Of a DNA stretch of 64,000 nt, positions 1 to 15,826 are shown in pieces. Each line of letters opens with the position of its first letter. Within the stretch, counting starts at the first letter, position 1. The DNA is taken from NCBI GenBank assembly GCA_001604565.1, contig LVBV01000029.1:1-64000 (forward strand). Direction: 5' to 3'. This stretch comes from Puniceicoccales bacterium Verruco_01. GTDB taxonomy: Bacteria > Verrucomicrobiota > Verrucomicrobiia > Opitutales > Oceanipulchritudinaceae. The translations under genes were made by a program, and so were the position numbers. The notes beneath the pieces were generated by a model. That model saw nothing but the letters and a program-made list of their open reading frames with translations, searched no databases and was not told the origin of the DNA.

Positions 1-3723
<3,723 letters not shown>

Positions 3724-3762
3724 CCCGCCCTCCCCGCACATTAACAATCCTCCTTTAAAGCC

Positions 3763-7908
<4,146 letters not shown>

Positions 7909-7935
7909 CGGATCGACAATCCCGCATCTTTCAAG

Positions 7936-7966
7936 GGCCCTCCGGAGCGATCCGGAGGGCCTTTTT
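7936..7966 (+). terminator. Intrinsic terminator of the rpoBC operon
   Basis: A perfect 11-bp stem (GGCCCTCCGGA at 7936-7946, TCCGGAGGGCC at 7951-7961) with a GCGA tetraloop is followed by TTTTT. It lies 27 bases after the rpoC stop codon. Confidence 0.95.
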
Positions 7967-7980
7967 CATGGTGACGCCGG

Positions 7981-8009
7981 TTGAATTCCGAGCGCGTCCC
8001 TCCTAGTAT
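7981..8009 (+). promoter_or_regulatory. Predicted promoter of thiG (leaderless layout)
   Basis: TTGAAT at 7981-7986 and TAGTAT at 8004-8009 are separated by 17 bases. Transcription would start about at 8016, which is the A of the thiG ATG. Only 49 bases separate the rpoC terminator from thiG, so no TPP riboswitch fits here. Confidence 0.55.
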
Positions 8010-8015
8010 CCCGCC

Positions 8016-8807
8016 ATGACACAAAACGAGCCCCTGATCATCGCGGGGCGCACCTTCCAATCCCGGCTCCTCGTGGGGACGGGCAAATTCTCTTCCGGCG
8101 AGGCCATGCGCGAGGCCCTGCGCGCCAGCGGCACCGGACTTGCCACCGTGGCTCTCAAGAGGGCGAGCCTCGGCCCGACCAAGGACGCCTTCGCGGACAT
8201 TCTGGATTTCATCGAGCCGGACCGTTATCTGGTCCTCCCGAACACCTCCGGCGCGCGCGACGCCGACGAAGCCGTGCGCATCGCCCACCTCTCCGAGAAG
8301 GCGGGGCTCCCCAAGTGGGTGAAGCTGGAGATCCACCCGGACGTGAATTACCTCCTCCCCGACCCCATTGAGACGCTCAAGGCAGCGGAAATCCTCGTGA
8401 AGGAGGGCTGGACGGTTCTCCCCTACATCAATGCGGATCCCGTTCTGGCCATGCGCCTGCAGGATGTCGGCTGCGCGACCGTGATGCCGCTCGGCTCCCC
8501 CATCGGCACCAATCGCGGCATCGAGAACGAGGCGCAGATCCGCATCATCATCGCGCAGGCGCGCGTGCCTGTGGTGGTGGATGCCGGAATCGGAGCGCCA
8601 AGCCACGCGGCAAAAGCGATGGAGATGGGCGCGGACGCGGTCCTCGTGAACACGGCCATCGCCGTCGCGCGCGATCCCGTCCGCATGGCGAGTGCCTTCG
8701 CGGCGGCGGTGGAGTGCGGCAGAGCCGCGTTCGAGGCGGGGCTGCCACCGGTCTCGGCCAATGCGAAGGCCAGCGCCACGAGCCCGCTCACGGCGTTCCT
8801 AGACTGA
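8016..8807 (+). CDS. thiG: Thiazole synthase ThiG
   Basis: Makes the thiazole phosphate half of thiamine from 1-deoxy-xylulose 5-phosphate, dehydroglycine and the ThiS thiocarboxylate, in the cytosol. At 263 residues it has the family length. The N-terminus has RLLVGTGKF. The Schiff-base lysine is expected at Lys103 in VKLEIHP. Later blocks are [36 protein letters not shown] and [13 protein letters not shown], and the C-terminus has the ATSPLTAFL ending. No thiS, thiF, thiH/O or thiE lies next to it, so the gene is an orphan at this locus. It is probably transcribed alone between the rpoBC terminator and the following regulator genes. Confidence 0.97.
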   Translation: MTQNEPLIIAGRTFQSRLLVGTGKFSSGEAMREALRASGTGLATVALKRASLGPTKDAFADILDFIEPDRYLVLPNTSGARDADEAVRIAHLSEKAGLPKWVKLEIHPDVNYLLPDPIETLKAAEILVKEGWTVLPYINADPVLAMRLQDVGCATVMPLGSPIGTNRGIENEAQIRIIIAQARVPVVVDAGIGAPSHAAKAMEMGADAVLVNTAIAVARDPVRMASAFAAAVECGRAAFEAGLPPVSANAKASATSPLTAFLD

Positions 8808-8849
8808 TCGCCGATCGTCCCGCAATTGCAGCCATACATACAATACGGA

Positions 8850-8878
8850 TTGTCGGGAACCGCCCAATCTGTCATATT
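8850..8878 (+). promoter_or_regulatory. Predicted promoter of the first AraC/GyrI gene
   Basis: TTGTCG at 8850-8855 and CATATT at 8873-8878 are 17 bases apart. The ATG at 8887 lies eight bases beyond the -10 box, which predicts a leaderless or nearly leaderless message. Confidence 0.45.
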
Positions 8879-8886
8879 AGAACCGG

Positions 8887-9705
8887 ATGTCTTCCCCGGC
8901 TCCCGTTCCAAACCTCTGCCGCGAGCGTTTTCTTGACCGCGTGGCGCGCGCGGTCGCGTACATCAGGCAGAACGGCGGGCGCGAGGTTCCCCTGCCGGAG
9001 CTAGCAGAGGTCAGCGGCCTCTCGGAAGCGTATCTGGACCGCGTGATCTTCGACCTTGTCGGAGCCACCCCGCGACAAATCGCAAAGGCCGTGCGCGACG
9101 ATCCGGAAGCGGCGCACCGGCCCCCGCAGCATCCGGGGTCCCCGACCGGTCTGGAGGTACCGCTCTCAATGGGCACTTTCACCAACGCGGAGGGGCATCC
9201 ACAGTGGACGATGCAGACGCATTCCTTCGGCGAGGTGGCCGTGCGCCTTGTCGAGATGCCGGACATGAGCCTCGCCTGCGTGCGCTACATCGGCCATTAC
9301 ATGGGCGTCGGACAGGCGTTCCGGCTTTTGTACTGCTGGGCGCTGGAAAACAGGCTCATGACGCCGGAATCGCTGGTTCTTGGTCTCTATCACGACTGTC
9401 CCGGCGACACCGCGCCCGAGGAGCTGCGCAGCGACGCCTGTCTCACCGTTCCGCCGGGCACCGAGCCCAGTGTGCCGGTCACGATCCGCGCGCTCGCCAG
9501 CCGCGGGACCTATGCCTGCGGACGCTTCGTCTTCCGCGACGCGCGGAACTTCCCCCTCGCGTGGAAAACGATGACCGCCGGATGGCTCCCCGCGAGCGGC
9601 TTGCAGTTCGACAACCGCCCCGCCTTCGAGATCTACCGTGGCGATCCCCTGATGCTGGACGACACTTTCCGTATCGACGTGTGCCTGCCGGTGAAGCCAT
9701 TGTAA
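8887..9705 (+). CDS. AraC-like/GyrI-domain regulator with a half-size HTH region
   Basis: A 272-residue protein with two parts. Residues about 10-70 resemble the first helix-turn-helix of an AraC DNA-binding domain (LPELAEVSGLSEAYLDRVIF, then GATPRQIAKAV). Residues about 95-272 form a GyrI-like small-molecule-binding domain (FGEVAVRLVEMPDMSLACVR, GLYHDCP, RSDACLTVP). The second HTH that normally completes the AraC fold is absent. It may bind DNA only weakly, act with its neighbour, or serve as a binding or sequestering protein. The next gene starts four bases after the stop and encodes a full-length paralogue of the same design, so the two are probably co-transcribed. Ligand and targets cannot be read from the sequence. 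Confidence 0.8.
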   Translation: MSSPAPVPNLCRERFLDRVARAVAYIRQNGGREVPLPELAEVSGLSEAYLDRVIFDLVGATPRQIAKAVRDDPEAAHRPPQHPGSPTGLEVPLSMGTFTNAEGHPQWTMQTHSFGEVAVRLVEMPDMSLACVRYIGHYMGVGQAFRLLYCWALENRLMTPESLVLGLYHDCPGDTAPEELRSDACLTVPPGTEPSVPVTIRALASRGTYACGRFVFRDARNFPLAWKTMTAGWLPASGLQFDNRPAFEIYRGDPLMLDDTFRIDVCLPVKPL

Positions 9706-9709
9706 GGTC

Positions 9710-10660
9710 ATGGAAGGCAGCACCCCGCAGCAAAGCCGTGCGGAGTACATCCGCCGTGTGAACCGCGCGATCGACCACCTCGATTCCCATCTCGGACGCG
9801 AGGTCTCCCTCGCCGAACTGGCCGCCGTGGCCTGTTTTTCCCGGTATCACTTCCACCGCGTCTTCAAGGCCGTGACGGGCGAGACCGTGGGACAGTACCG
9901 CTTGCGCCTGCGCCTGCAGCGGGCGGCCTCTTTTCTGGCGTACAACGCGGACCGGAGCGTGACGTGGATCGCCTACGAATGCGGCTTTGCGGAGGCGAGC
10001 GCCTTCTCGCGCGCCTTCCGCAAGGCGTACGGGCAGTGCCCCAGCCTCTGGCGGGAGAAAAACCGCGTGCGACAGGAAAGCAATCCAGGTCAAGCCGCGA
10101 GCAACCCGTGTCAATCATCCGCCGAGCTCACCGGGTATCCTGCATGGACACAAAAACAACCAACCTGGTTACTGAAAATGAAAGACATGCAGGATATCTC
10201 CGTCACGATCGAGAACATGGACGACCTGTTCGTGGCAAGCGTCCGTCACACCGGCAGCTACAGCGGCATCGGCGCGGCGTTCGACACCCTCTACGCCTGG
10301 GCGGGCCCAAGGGGGTTCGTGAACCCCTCCGCAAAAGTCCTCGGCATCTATCACGACATGCCGGGGGCCACGCCCGAGGAAAAACTCCGCAGCGACGCCT
10401 GCGTCACCGTTCCGGAGGGAACGAAGGGCGAGGGCCCCGTCGTCGTGAAGAAGCTCTCCACGAAGGGACGCTACGCCTTCGGCCACTTTGAATTCGACGG
10501 CAAGGAGGGCTTCCGCAACGCGTGGAACGCCATGATGGGCGTCTGGTTGCCCAACAGCGGCTATCAGTGCGACGACCGGCCCACCTTCGAGCTCTACCGC
10601 AACGATTGCAGCACCAACCACTATGTGGTTGATATCTGCATCCCCGTGAGGCCGCAGTAG
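9710..10660 (+). CDS. AraC-family transcriptional regulator with GyrI-like ligand domain
   Basis: A 316-residue regulator of the Rob/SoxS-like layout. The N-terminal AraC domain (about residues 12-115) has both helix-turn-helix motifs: VSLAELAAVACFSRYHFHRV and WIAYECGFAEASAFSRAFRK. A linker of about 40 residues leads to a GyrI-like effector-binding domain (about 160-316; TGSYSGIGAAF, GIYHDMPGATPEEKLRSDAC, YVVDICIPVRP). Such proteins usually respond to drugs or other small hydrophobic ligands. It overlaps in theme, not sequence, with the gene four bases upstream, which lacks the second HTH. The desulfurase gene follows after 20 bases and may share the transcript. Confidence 0.88.
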   Translation: MEGSTPQQSRAEYIRRVNRAIDHLDSHLGREVSLAELAAVACFSRYHFHRVFKAVTGETVGQYRLRLRLQRAASFLAYNADRSVTWIAYECGFAEASAFSRAFRKAYGQCPSLWREKNRVRQESNPGQAASNPCQSSAELTGYPAWTQKQPTWLLKMKDMQDISVTIENMDDLFVASVRHTGSYSGIGAAFDTLYAWAGPRGFVNPSAKVLGIYHDMPGATPEEKLRSDACVTVPEGTKGEGPVVVKKLSTKGRYAFGHFEFDGKEGFRNAWNAMMGVWLPNSGYQCDDRPTFELYRNDCSTNHYVVDICIPVRPQ

Positions 10661-10680
10661 TCCTCCCGGACGGTCCCGGC

Positions 10681-11841
10681 ATGAGCCTCTTCTTCGATTG
10701 CAATGCGGCAAGCCCGCTTCGTCCAAAGGCGGAGGCGGCGTGGCTTGCCGCGTCGCGGGAGGCCTGGGCGAACCCTTCGGCCCTCTACCCCTCCGCGCTC
10801 GGGGCGAGGGCGCTACTTGAAGAGTCGCGGGAGAAAATCGCAGCTCTTTTCTCCTGCACTCTAGGCCGCATCGTCTTTACGAGCGGGGCGACAGAATCCA
10901 ACAACGTCTTCTTCCGCCGTTTTGAAAAGGATGCGGGCCGGGGAGCCTGCTGCGCGGTTTCAGCCGTGGAGCACGCCAGCGTGTCTGCCGCCGCGCGCGC
11001 CATGTTCGGGGAAAGGACGCTCGTTCTCCCGGTGACGGCGGATGGCGTCGTGGACGTGGCCGCCGCGTCGGAACGGATCCGGCGGGAAAGACCGGTTGCC
11101 GTCAGCGTCGTAGCGGCGTGCGGCGAGACGGGCGTCCTTCAGCCCTGGCGGGAAGTGGCAAGGGTCTGCCGCGAATGCGGATGCGCCTTCCACTGCGACG
11201 CCGTGCAGATTCTAGGGCGCTTGCCCCTCGGCGACCTTGCCGCACAATGCCCCTACGCGACCTTCAGCGCCCACAAGGCGGGCGGGCCCAGAGGCGTCGG
11301 ATTCCTCCTTGCCCCGGAGGAGGACAACCTTCTCCACCTCCAGCACGGCGGCTCCCAGGAATCCTCGCGGCGAGCCGGGACGGAGAACGTGTCGGCGATC
11401 GCCTCGGCGGCGGCAGCTCTTGCGGAGGCGGTGGCTGAGGCGGCCTCGACTCTGCCCAAAGAACAGGCACGTTGCCGCGACCGCTTCGAGGCACGGATGA
11501 AGGCCTTCGGTGCAACAATCGCGGGCGAAGGCGCCCCGAGGCTCCCGCAGACCTCGATGCTGCTCCTTCCCAAGCACCCCAACCTCGCGTGGGTGTCCCG
11601 TCTGGCGAAACTCGGCGTAGAATGCGGCACGGGTTCCGCCTGTTCCAGCGGCAAAAGTGCCCCCAGTCCGGTTCTCGCGGCGATGGGTGTTCCGGCAAGT
11701 CTCGCACAAAGGGCGGTCCGCGTCTCCGCCAGCCTGACGACACCGGAGGCGGACTGGACCGCACTCGCGGAAGCCTTTGAAAGAGCCCTTGCGGAACTGG
11801 ACGGGGAAAGCGCCGCCTCGAACGTCGTTACGATCGACTGA
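10681..11841 (+). CDS. Cysteine desulfurase, NifS/IscS family
   Basis: PLP enzyme that removes sulfur from cysteine to give alanine and a protein persulfide for Fe-S clusters or other thiocofactors. It has 386 residues. His97 (VEHAS), Asp173 (HCDAVQ) and Lys199 (FSAHKAGGPRG) mark the PLP site. Cys321 in the loop GTGSACSSGK is the persulfide cysteine. The short SSG context is of the NifS/IscS type (group I). No IscU, ferredoxin or IscR gene is adjacent. It converges on the anti-sigma gene with a 10-base gap and no visible terminator hairpin. The substrate scaffold is unknown, and supply of sulfur for thiazole formation by the nearby ThiG is possible but only inferred. Confidence 0.93.
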   Translation: MSLFFDCNAASPLRPKAEAAWLAASREAWANPSALYPSALGARALLEESREKIAALFSCTLGRIVFTSGATESNNVFFRRFEKDAGRGACCAVSAVEHASVSAAARAMFGERTLVLPVTADGVVDVAAASERIRRERPVAVSVVAACGETGVLQPWREVARVCRECGCAFHCDAVQILGRLPLGDLAAQCPYATFSAHKAGGPRGVGFLLAPEEDNLLHLQHGGSQESSRRAGTENVSAIASAAAALAEAVAEAASTLPKEQARCRDRFEARMKAFGATIAGEGAPRLPQTSMLLLPKHPNLAWVSRLAKLGVECGTGSACSSGKSAPSPVLAAMGVPASLAQRAVRVSASLTTPEADWTALAEAFERALAELDGESAASNVVTID

Positions 11842-11851
11842 AACAGCGTCC

Positions 11852-12451
11852 CTACTGGGACGAGCGCATCCCGCAGGAGGCCAGCGTCACGGAGAAGTCG
11901 CGGCTAAGAATGTCGTCCCCGGAAGTCTCGTTTCCGGAATGGAGGCCGACACCGGGTTCGCCGACGCCCGGCAATCGGCCAAGGTTCTGTCCTGCCGTCT
12001 TCTTCGTCACCGGGACGGAAAGTCCCGCAAAGACCATGCCCGGCAGTGGCGCATGCACACGGGTGATTGAACGCTGCGGAGTGGTTTTTTCGTCGCTGTA
12101 CACCGCTAGGTTCGCCGGAGCCTCGAAGGATGCGGCGGTTTCCGCCACGCGGAGGTGCCCTGCGGACGGCGGTTCGCGCATTGCGATGAACGCGGCGGCG
12201 CAGGCCACGCCCGCCGCGACGCCGGAAATCGCCCAGGAAAAAGTGGAGGTGAACGGGAAGCGCCGCTCGACGGGCCTTGGAACCGGGAAGCGCGCGCGCG
12301 CGGTGGCCACGTTCATGCGCCTGTAGGAATCGAAAATCATCCGGTATTCCGGATTCTTGCGCAGAGCCTCCTTAAGGAGAATTTCCTCGTCCGGGGACAA
12401 TTCTCCGTCCATCCACGCACTGACCAGCTCCAGAAACTTCTTTTGTCTCAT
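11852..12451 (-). CDS. Putative membrane-anchored anti-sigma factor
   Basis: A 199-residue protein that starts with a short RseA-like helix region (LVSAWMDGELSPDEE, residues 10-23). It has one predicted transmembrane segment at about residues 71-91 (FSWAISGVAAGVACAAAFIA) and then a Pro/Thr/Ser-rich domain probably on the periplasmic side. Its start codon overlaps the stop of the sigma gene in an ATGA junction (12448-12451), the typical sign of coupled translation of sigma and anti-sigma. It would hold the sigma factor at the membrane until released. The activating signal and the protease are unknown. Function rests on layout and the N-terminal motif, as overall similarity is weak. Confidence 0.75.
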   Translation of the reverse strand: MRQKKFLELVSAWMDGELSPDEEILLKEALRKNPEYRMIFDSYRRMNVATARARFPVPRPVERRFPFTSTFSWAISGVAAGVACAAAFIAMREPPSAGHLRVAETAASFEAPANLAVYSDEKTTPQRSITRVHAPLPGMVFAGLSVPVTKKTAGQNLGRLPGVGEPGVGLHSGNETSGDDILSRDFSVTLASCGMRSSQ

Positions 12452-13047
12452 AGAAATTCGCCGCCGAGCTTTTCCCGCAGGCTTTCGCGGGCCCGCGCGA
12501 TCCGGCTCTTCACCGTTCCGACACGGATTCCCAGCTTTTGTGCGATTTCTTCGTACGATAAATTTTCCTTGATGCGCAAAGCGAGGATGTCACGGTGTTT
12601 GCGCGAGAGTTTGGGCAGGCATTCCTCCACGCGGCGTGTGAGTTCGTTCGTCAGCGACTCCTCGGCGGGGTCCTCGCGGTCCTCGGGGAGAACGTCCACG
12701 AGGGTCGTGTCGCTGTCGGCGCCGAGGGTCTGGTCGAGCGACATCGAAACGTCGCGCTTGCGGCGCCACCAGTACCAGTAGCGGTTGTGAGCGAGGTTCG
12801 TCGCGATCTGGAAGAGCCACGTGGAAAACGAGGCGTCACCCCTGAAATTCGCGAGGCCCCGGTGTGCGCGCAGGAAGGCGTCCTGCGTGACCTCCTCGGC
12901 ATCCTGCGGGTTCTTCAGAAGTTGCAGGACGCGCGCGTAAATGCGGTCCCAGTAGAGATCGACGATTTCCTCGAAGGCGGATTCATCGCCCTGTCGCATG
13001 CGGCTGACGAGGCATTCGTCGGTTGAGGCCTGTTCGGAATTGGCCAT
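12448..13047 (-). CDS. ECF-type RNA polymerase sigma factor (RpoE-like)
   Basis: A 199-residue sigma factor with region 2 (FEEIVDLYWDRIYARVLQLL, then DAEEVTQDAFLRAH and FSTWLFQIATNLAHNRY) and region 4 (LPKLSRKHRDILALRI, YEEIAQKLGIRVGTVKSRIARAR). The two are joined by an acidic linker. The open frame runs 95 codons further upstream, but the ATG at 13047 (MANSEQ) is the natural start: it gives the usual length, has an AGGGG element before it, and the upstream extension has no family similarity. The anti-sigma gene follows with a four-base overlap. Autoregulation is usual for such pairs. Confidence 0.93.
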   Translation of the reverse strand: MANSEQASTDECLVSRMRQGDESAFEEIVDLYWDRIYARVLQLLKNPQDAEEVTQDAFLRAHRGLANFRGDASFSTWLFQIATNLAHNRYWYWWRRKRDVSMSLDQTLGADSDTTLVDVLPEDREDPAEESLTNELTRRVEECLPKLSRKHRDILALRIKENLSYEEIAQKLGIRVGTVKSRIARARESLREKLGGEFL

Positions 13048-13235
13048 GGTCTTGGTCCCCTGTTCAGCGGGAAAAGTTGGATGATGGATGGGTAGAGAGC
13101 GCGAACGGGGAGATTCGAGGCACCCACACGCGGATGTGATCCGCTTGCAGATTTTGACGGGAAAGAGGCATTTTTCGTTCAACGTCGAGAGCGGAATTTC
13201 TAACATTTTCCGCGGTTGCAATATACAAGTTTCCG
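13048..13235 (-). promoter_or_regulatory. Upstream region of the ECF sigma gene
   Basis: This 188-base gap is the only place for the sigma operon promoter. Reading the minus strand, GGAAACTT (13234-13227) resembles the -35 element of RpoE-type promoters, and an AT-rich stretch with AAAATGTT follows about 15 bases on. This would fit self-activation by the sigma factor. The match is partial and the start site is not defined. Confidence 0.3.
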
Positions 13236-14039
13236 TCAATAAGCGACTTCCTGCGACTGGGGAAGAACTGGCGTCATAAAGTCCACAAGCACCGGCCTGT
13301 GATCGGAAAGGAGAGTCGGCACCACAACGCACTCCGTCACGCGGAAGGAACCGGGAAGGAAGACGAAGTCGATCCCCTTGCGCGGGAAGAACGACGGGAA
13401 GGTGCGGCTCTCCAGCGGGAACAGCATGTAGCCGGATTCCTCAAGAAGATGCCGGAAGAGATGCTGCACGGCGTCGTCCTCCGGCGCGGCGCGGCTGTTG
13501 AAGTCCCCGCAGACGACGGGCGGCAGGTGTGTGCGGTCGGGCCGGGCGGGCCGCGCGCGCAAAAAATCCAGCATTCTCTCCACCTGCACGATGCGGCGCT
13601 TCTTCGAGCGGAAGTCCAAATGCAGGTTCACGATCGGCAAAAGATACGGTCCGCCGACCTTGAGTTCCGCGTACATAAAGCCCTTCTCCCCGAGAGTCGC
13701 GTCGCCGAAGGGCTGGTTGTCCCACAATTCCACGGGCAAGCTCGTGAAGAGCGCGTTCCCGTAGGCGAGGGGTTTCTCCCCGCCGCGCCGATTGTTGACG
13801 CCCATGAGCGCGCTGGGGAAACCCGCCTCCTCCTTCAATTCATCCATCATCCGCAGGCCATGGTGCCAGTGGCTGGATTCGTCGATCTCCTGAAACGCCG
13901 CCACCGTCACGCGCAGCCGCCGCGCCAGTTCCGCGATGGCGGAAATGTTGCGCCGCAGCTTCCGTGCGCTCGTAAAGCCCTGATAAAGACCCAGTCCCCG
14001 CCCGTGGGCGATGTTGAAAGTCATGAGTCTTATGCGCAT
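13236..14039 (-). CDS. Endonuclease/exonuclease/phosphatase-family hydrolase
   Basis: A 267-residue metal-dependent phosphodiesterase or phosphatase of the DNase I-like fold. The catalytic signature is complete: Asn9 (TFNIAHG), Glu51 (FQEID), His140 (VNLHLDF), Asp179 and Asn181 (CGDFNSR), and Asp246-His247 (LSDHRPV). No signal peptide or membrane segment is seen, so it should be cytoplasmic. Members of this group include nucleases, sphingomyelinase-like and inositol phosphatase-like enzymes, and the substrate cannot be told from sequence. The cardiolipin synthase gene is divergent from it (75 bases between starts), so the two may share a promoter region. A role in phospholipid turnover is possible but not shown. 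Confidence 0.85.
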   Translation of the reverse strand: MRIRLMTFNIAHGRGLGLYQGFTSARKLRRNISAIAELARRLRVTVAAFQEIDESSHWHHGLRMMDELKEEAGFPSALMGVNNRRGGEKPLAYGNALFTSLPVELWDNQPFGDATLGEKGFMYAELKVGGPYLLPIVNLHLDFRSKKRRIVQVERMLDFLRARPARPDRTHLPPVVCGDFNSRAAPEDDAVQHLFRHLLEESGYMLFPLESRTFPSFFPRKGIDFVFLPGSFRVTECVVVPTLLSDHRPVLVDFMTPVLPQSQEVAY

Positions 14040-14113
14040 TGTATCCTGCGGAAGGTCTCCTTACTCTTCCCCCACCCCCATAGATCGTCAACCCCGGCCA
14101 GGAATCAAGCCAT

Positions 14114-15532
14114 ATGCCCGAACCCGTCGCCACTCTCCTGTCCCCCGGCCTCTCGGAAGGCGAGCACTGGCTGATTCTCGCGGTGCAGAGCGTCGCCTTC
14201 GTGGCGGCGGTGGCGATCATCCTGCGCCTGGCGCACGAAAAGCGCGCCCCGGCGAACATCTTCGCGTGGTCGCTCTTTCTTTTGTTCCTGCCGGTTCTGG
14301 GCGTGCCCTTCTATCTGCTCCTCGGCGGCCGGAAGATCCGGCGCCTGGTGGCGGAAAAGACCCGCATCCGGCACATGGCCTCCGCGTGGAGCGAGGCCTG
14401 CGCCGTGCCGGGATCCGGAAGGGTGATTCCGTGCAACCGCGTGCGCCTGCTGCCGGACGGCGTGGCGGCGTACCGGGCCGTCTGCCGGGAGATCGACCGC
14501 TCCCGCACCTCCATCGACATCGCCACCTTCATCCTCGGGCGCGACGCCGTGGGCCGCAGCCTCGTCGCCCGGCTGACCGCGAAGGCCCGGCAAGGCGTGC
14601 GCGTGAGGCTGCTCATCGACGCCCTCGGCTCCCTCGGCGCCCGGGACGCCATGTTCCGGGACTTCCGCGCCGCGGGCGGCACGGTCCACCGTTTCATCCC
14701 CCTGTCCCCCTTCGTCGCCAAGGCTTCCGCCAACCTGCGCAACCACCGCAAGATCGCAGTCTTTGACGGAAAACGGGCCATCGTCGGCGGGCAGAACATG
14801 GACGGGCGCTTCCTTGCCCCGCGTAGTTCCCGCGCACTCTTTGCGGACCTGGGTCTTGTCGTGGAGGGCCCCGCGGTGGAGGCGCTCTGGCTCGTCTTCG
14901 CGGGGGACTGGGCCTTCGCCTCGGGCGAGGAGGTTCCGCTCGTCGTCCCCGCCGAACACCTGACCACCACTCCCTGCGGAACAAGCGGCCTCGAAATCAT
15001 CCCGAGCGGGCCGGATATCGAGGGCGACTTCCTCTGGGAGAAAATCATCACCCTCGTGCAGGAGGCGCGGCGTTCCATCACCATCGTCACCCCCTACTTC
15101 ATCCCGGACGAAGTGCTCCTGCGGAGCCTCCTCATCCGCGCGCACAACGGAACACACGTGCGCATCGTCGTACCGGAAAAGTCGAATCATCCGATCGTGG
15201 ACTTTGCCCGCAACCGCTATTTAAGGCAGATGGCGGAACAGGGGGTGGAAATCCTCTTCTACCGGCATAAGATGCTGCACGCCAAGCTGATCCTTGTTGA
15301 CGGCGAAAAGGCGGTGAGCGGCTCGGCCAACATCGACCCCCGGAGCTTCTTCGTCAATTTCGAGATCGGCCTGATCCACAGCGCGCCGGAGGACATCAAC
15401 GCCTTCCGGGCGTGGCTGGAGGAGCGCATCCTGCCCCGCTGCGTGCGCTTCGAGGACAGTCCCCGCTCGCGCGAAACCCGCCTGCGACTGGCCCTCGAAA
15501 ATTTTGCACACCTCTTGACCCCGCTTTTGTGA
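14114..15532 (+). CDS. cls: Cardiolipin synthase, phospholipase D type
   Basis: Joins two phosphatidylglycerols into cardiolipin at the inner membrane. The 472-residue protein has two N-terminal membrane segments (about 17-40 and 47-71). It has two HKD active-site motifs, His211-Lys213-Asp218 (NHRKIAVFDG) and His389-Lys391-Asp396 (LHAKLILVDGE). The motif ends VGGQNM and GSANID, the length and the N-terminal membrane part match ClsA-type enzymes. The stop codon overlaps an extended -10-like box for the small gene that follows. Confidence 0.95.
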   Translation: MPEPVATLLSPGLSEGEHWLILAVQSVAFVAAVAIILRLAHEKRAPANIFAWSLFLLFLPVLGVPFYLLLGGRKIRRLVAEKTRIRHMASAWSEACAVPGSGRVIPCNRVRLLPDGVAAYRAVCREIDRSRTSIDIATFILGRDAVGRSLVARLTAKARQGVRVRLLIDALGSLGARDAMFRDFRAAGGTVHRFIPLSPFVAKASANLRNHRKIAVFDGKRAIVGGQNMDGRFLAPRSSRALFADLGLVVEGPAVEALWLVFAGDWAFASGEEVPLVVPAEHLTTTPCGTSGLEIIPSGPDIEGDFLWEKIITLVQEARRSITIVTPYFIPDEVLLRSLLIRAHNGTHVRIVVPEKSNHPIVDFARNRYLRQMAEQGVEILFYRHKMLHAKLILVDGEKAVSGSANIDPRSFFVNFEIGLIHSAPEDINAFRAWLEERILPRCVRFEDSPRSRETRLRLALENFAHLLTPLL

Positions 15533-15538
15533 TACAAT
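15530..15538 (+). promoter_or_regulatory. Extended -10 promoter candidate for the 21-residue peptide gene
   Basis: TGATACAAT overlaps the cls stop codon and has the TGnTATAAT-like form of an extended -10 box. The -35 region at 17 bases is poor (ACCTCT). Transcription would begin near 15545, about 70 bases before the GTG at 15616, and could end at the terminator at 15713. Confidence 0.4.
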
Positions 15539-15615
15539 CACACCCGTCCAACATGTGGGCCCTCCGCGCGGCGAACTCCGCTTCGCGTTGACCCCGCAAT
15601 GGAAAGGACGAAAAA

Positions 15616-15681
15616 GTGAGCAAGAACAAGAAGAACAAGACGGCCGCTCCCGCGCCCGCCCCGAAGCCCGAAGGCAAGTAA
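15616..15681 (+). CDS. Small basic Lys/Ala/Pro peptide, 21 residues
   Basis: The GTG at 15616 is preceded by a good ribosome-binding site (GGAAAGGA at 15601-15608). It opens a 21-codon frame: MSKNKKNKTAAPAPAPKPEG followed by Lys. The first part is strongly basic and the second is an Ala-Pro repeat. A still shorter frame starts at ATG 15599 (MERTKK) and ends in TGA overlapping the GTG, so the two could be coupled. A promoter-like box lies upstream and a strong terminator 32 bases downstream, which makes a stand-alone mini-transcript likely. It could be a true micro-protein, a leader peptide or a small RNA. Its Lys/Ala/Pro style resembles the middle of the Cys-rich peptide at 16234. No function is known. 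Confidence 0.5.
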   Translation: MSKNKKNKTAAPAPAPKPEGK

Positions 15682-15712
15682 CCGGGCAGGCCTTTGAGGC
15701 CTGAAGCTATCG

Positions 15713-15762
15713 GAGCGCCGGAAGTGATCCCGCCATGCGGGGCAACCTCCGGCGCTCTTTTT
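15713..15762 (+). terminator. Intrinsic terminator after the small peptide gene
   Basis: A perfect 10-bp outer stem (GAGCGCCGGA at 15713-15722, TCCGGCGCTC at 15748-15757) encloses a second CCCGC/GCGGG hairpin and is followed by TTTTT at 15758-15762. It separates the small-peptide unit from the arsR promoter. Confidence 0.9.
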
Positions 15763-15790
15763 GTCCTTTCAAATGTCGATTACTTTTCAC

Positions 15791-15821
15791 TTGACGGAAT
15801 ATTCATCATTCGGAATATTCC
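15791..15821 (+). promoter_or_regulatory. arsR promoter with two GGAATATTC operator sites
   Basis: A -35 box TTGACG (15791-15796) and a -10 box AATATT (15814-15819) are 17 bases apart. GGAATATTC occurs at 15796-15804 and again at 15812-15820. The second copy extends to GGAATATTCC, a perfect palindrome that covers the -10 box. The copies have a 16-base period and the first abuts the -35 box, the layout expected for a self-repressing ArsR regulator. The ATG at 15827 is only eight bases past the -10 box. Confidence 0.7.
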
Positions 15822-15826
15822 AAGTC

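Noticed and set aside
7967-8015. TPP riboswitch upstream of thiG
   Set aside because: Only 49 bases lie between the rpoC terminator and the ATG, and no THI-box bases are present. A plain promoter fits instead.
13048-13332. 95-codon N-terminal extension of the ECF sigma factor
   Set aside because: It overlaps the 3' end of the hydrolase gene and lacks sigma similarity. The ATG at 13047 gives the standard length.
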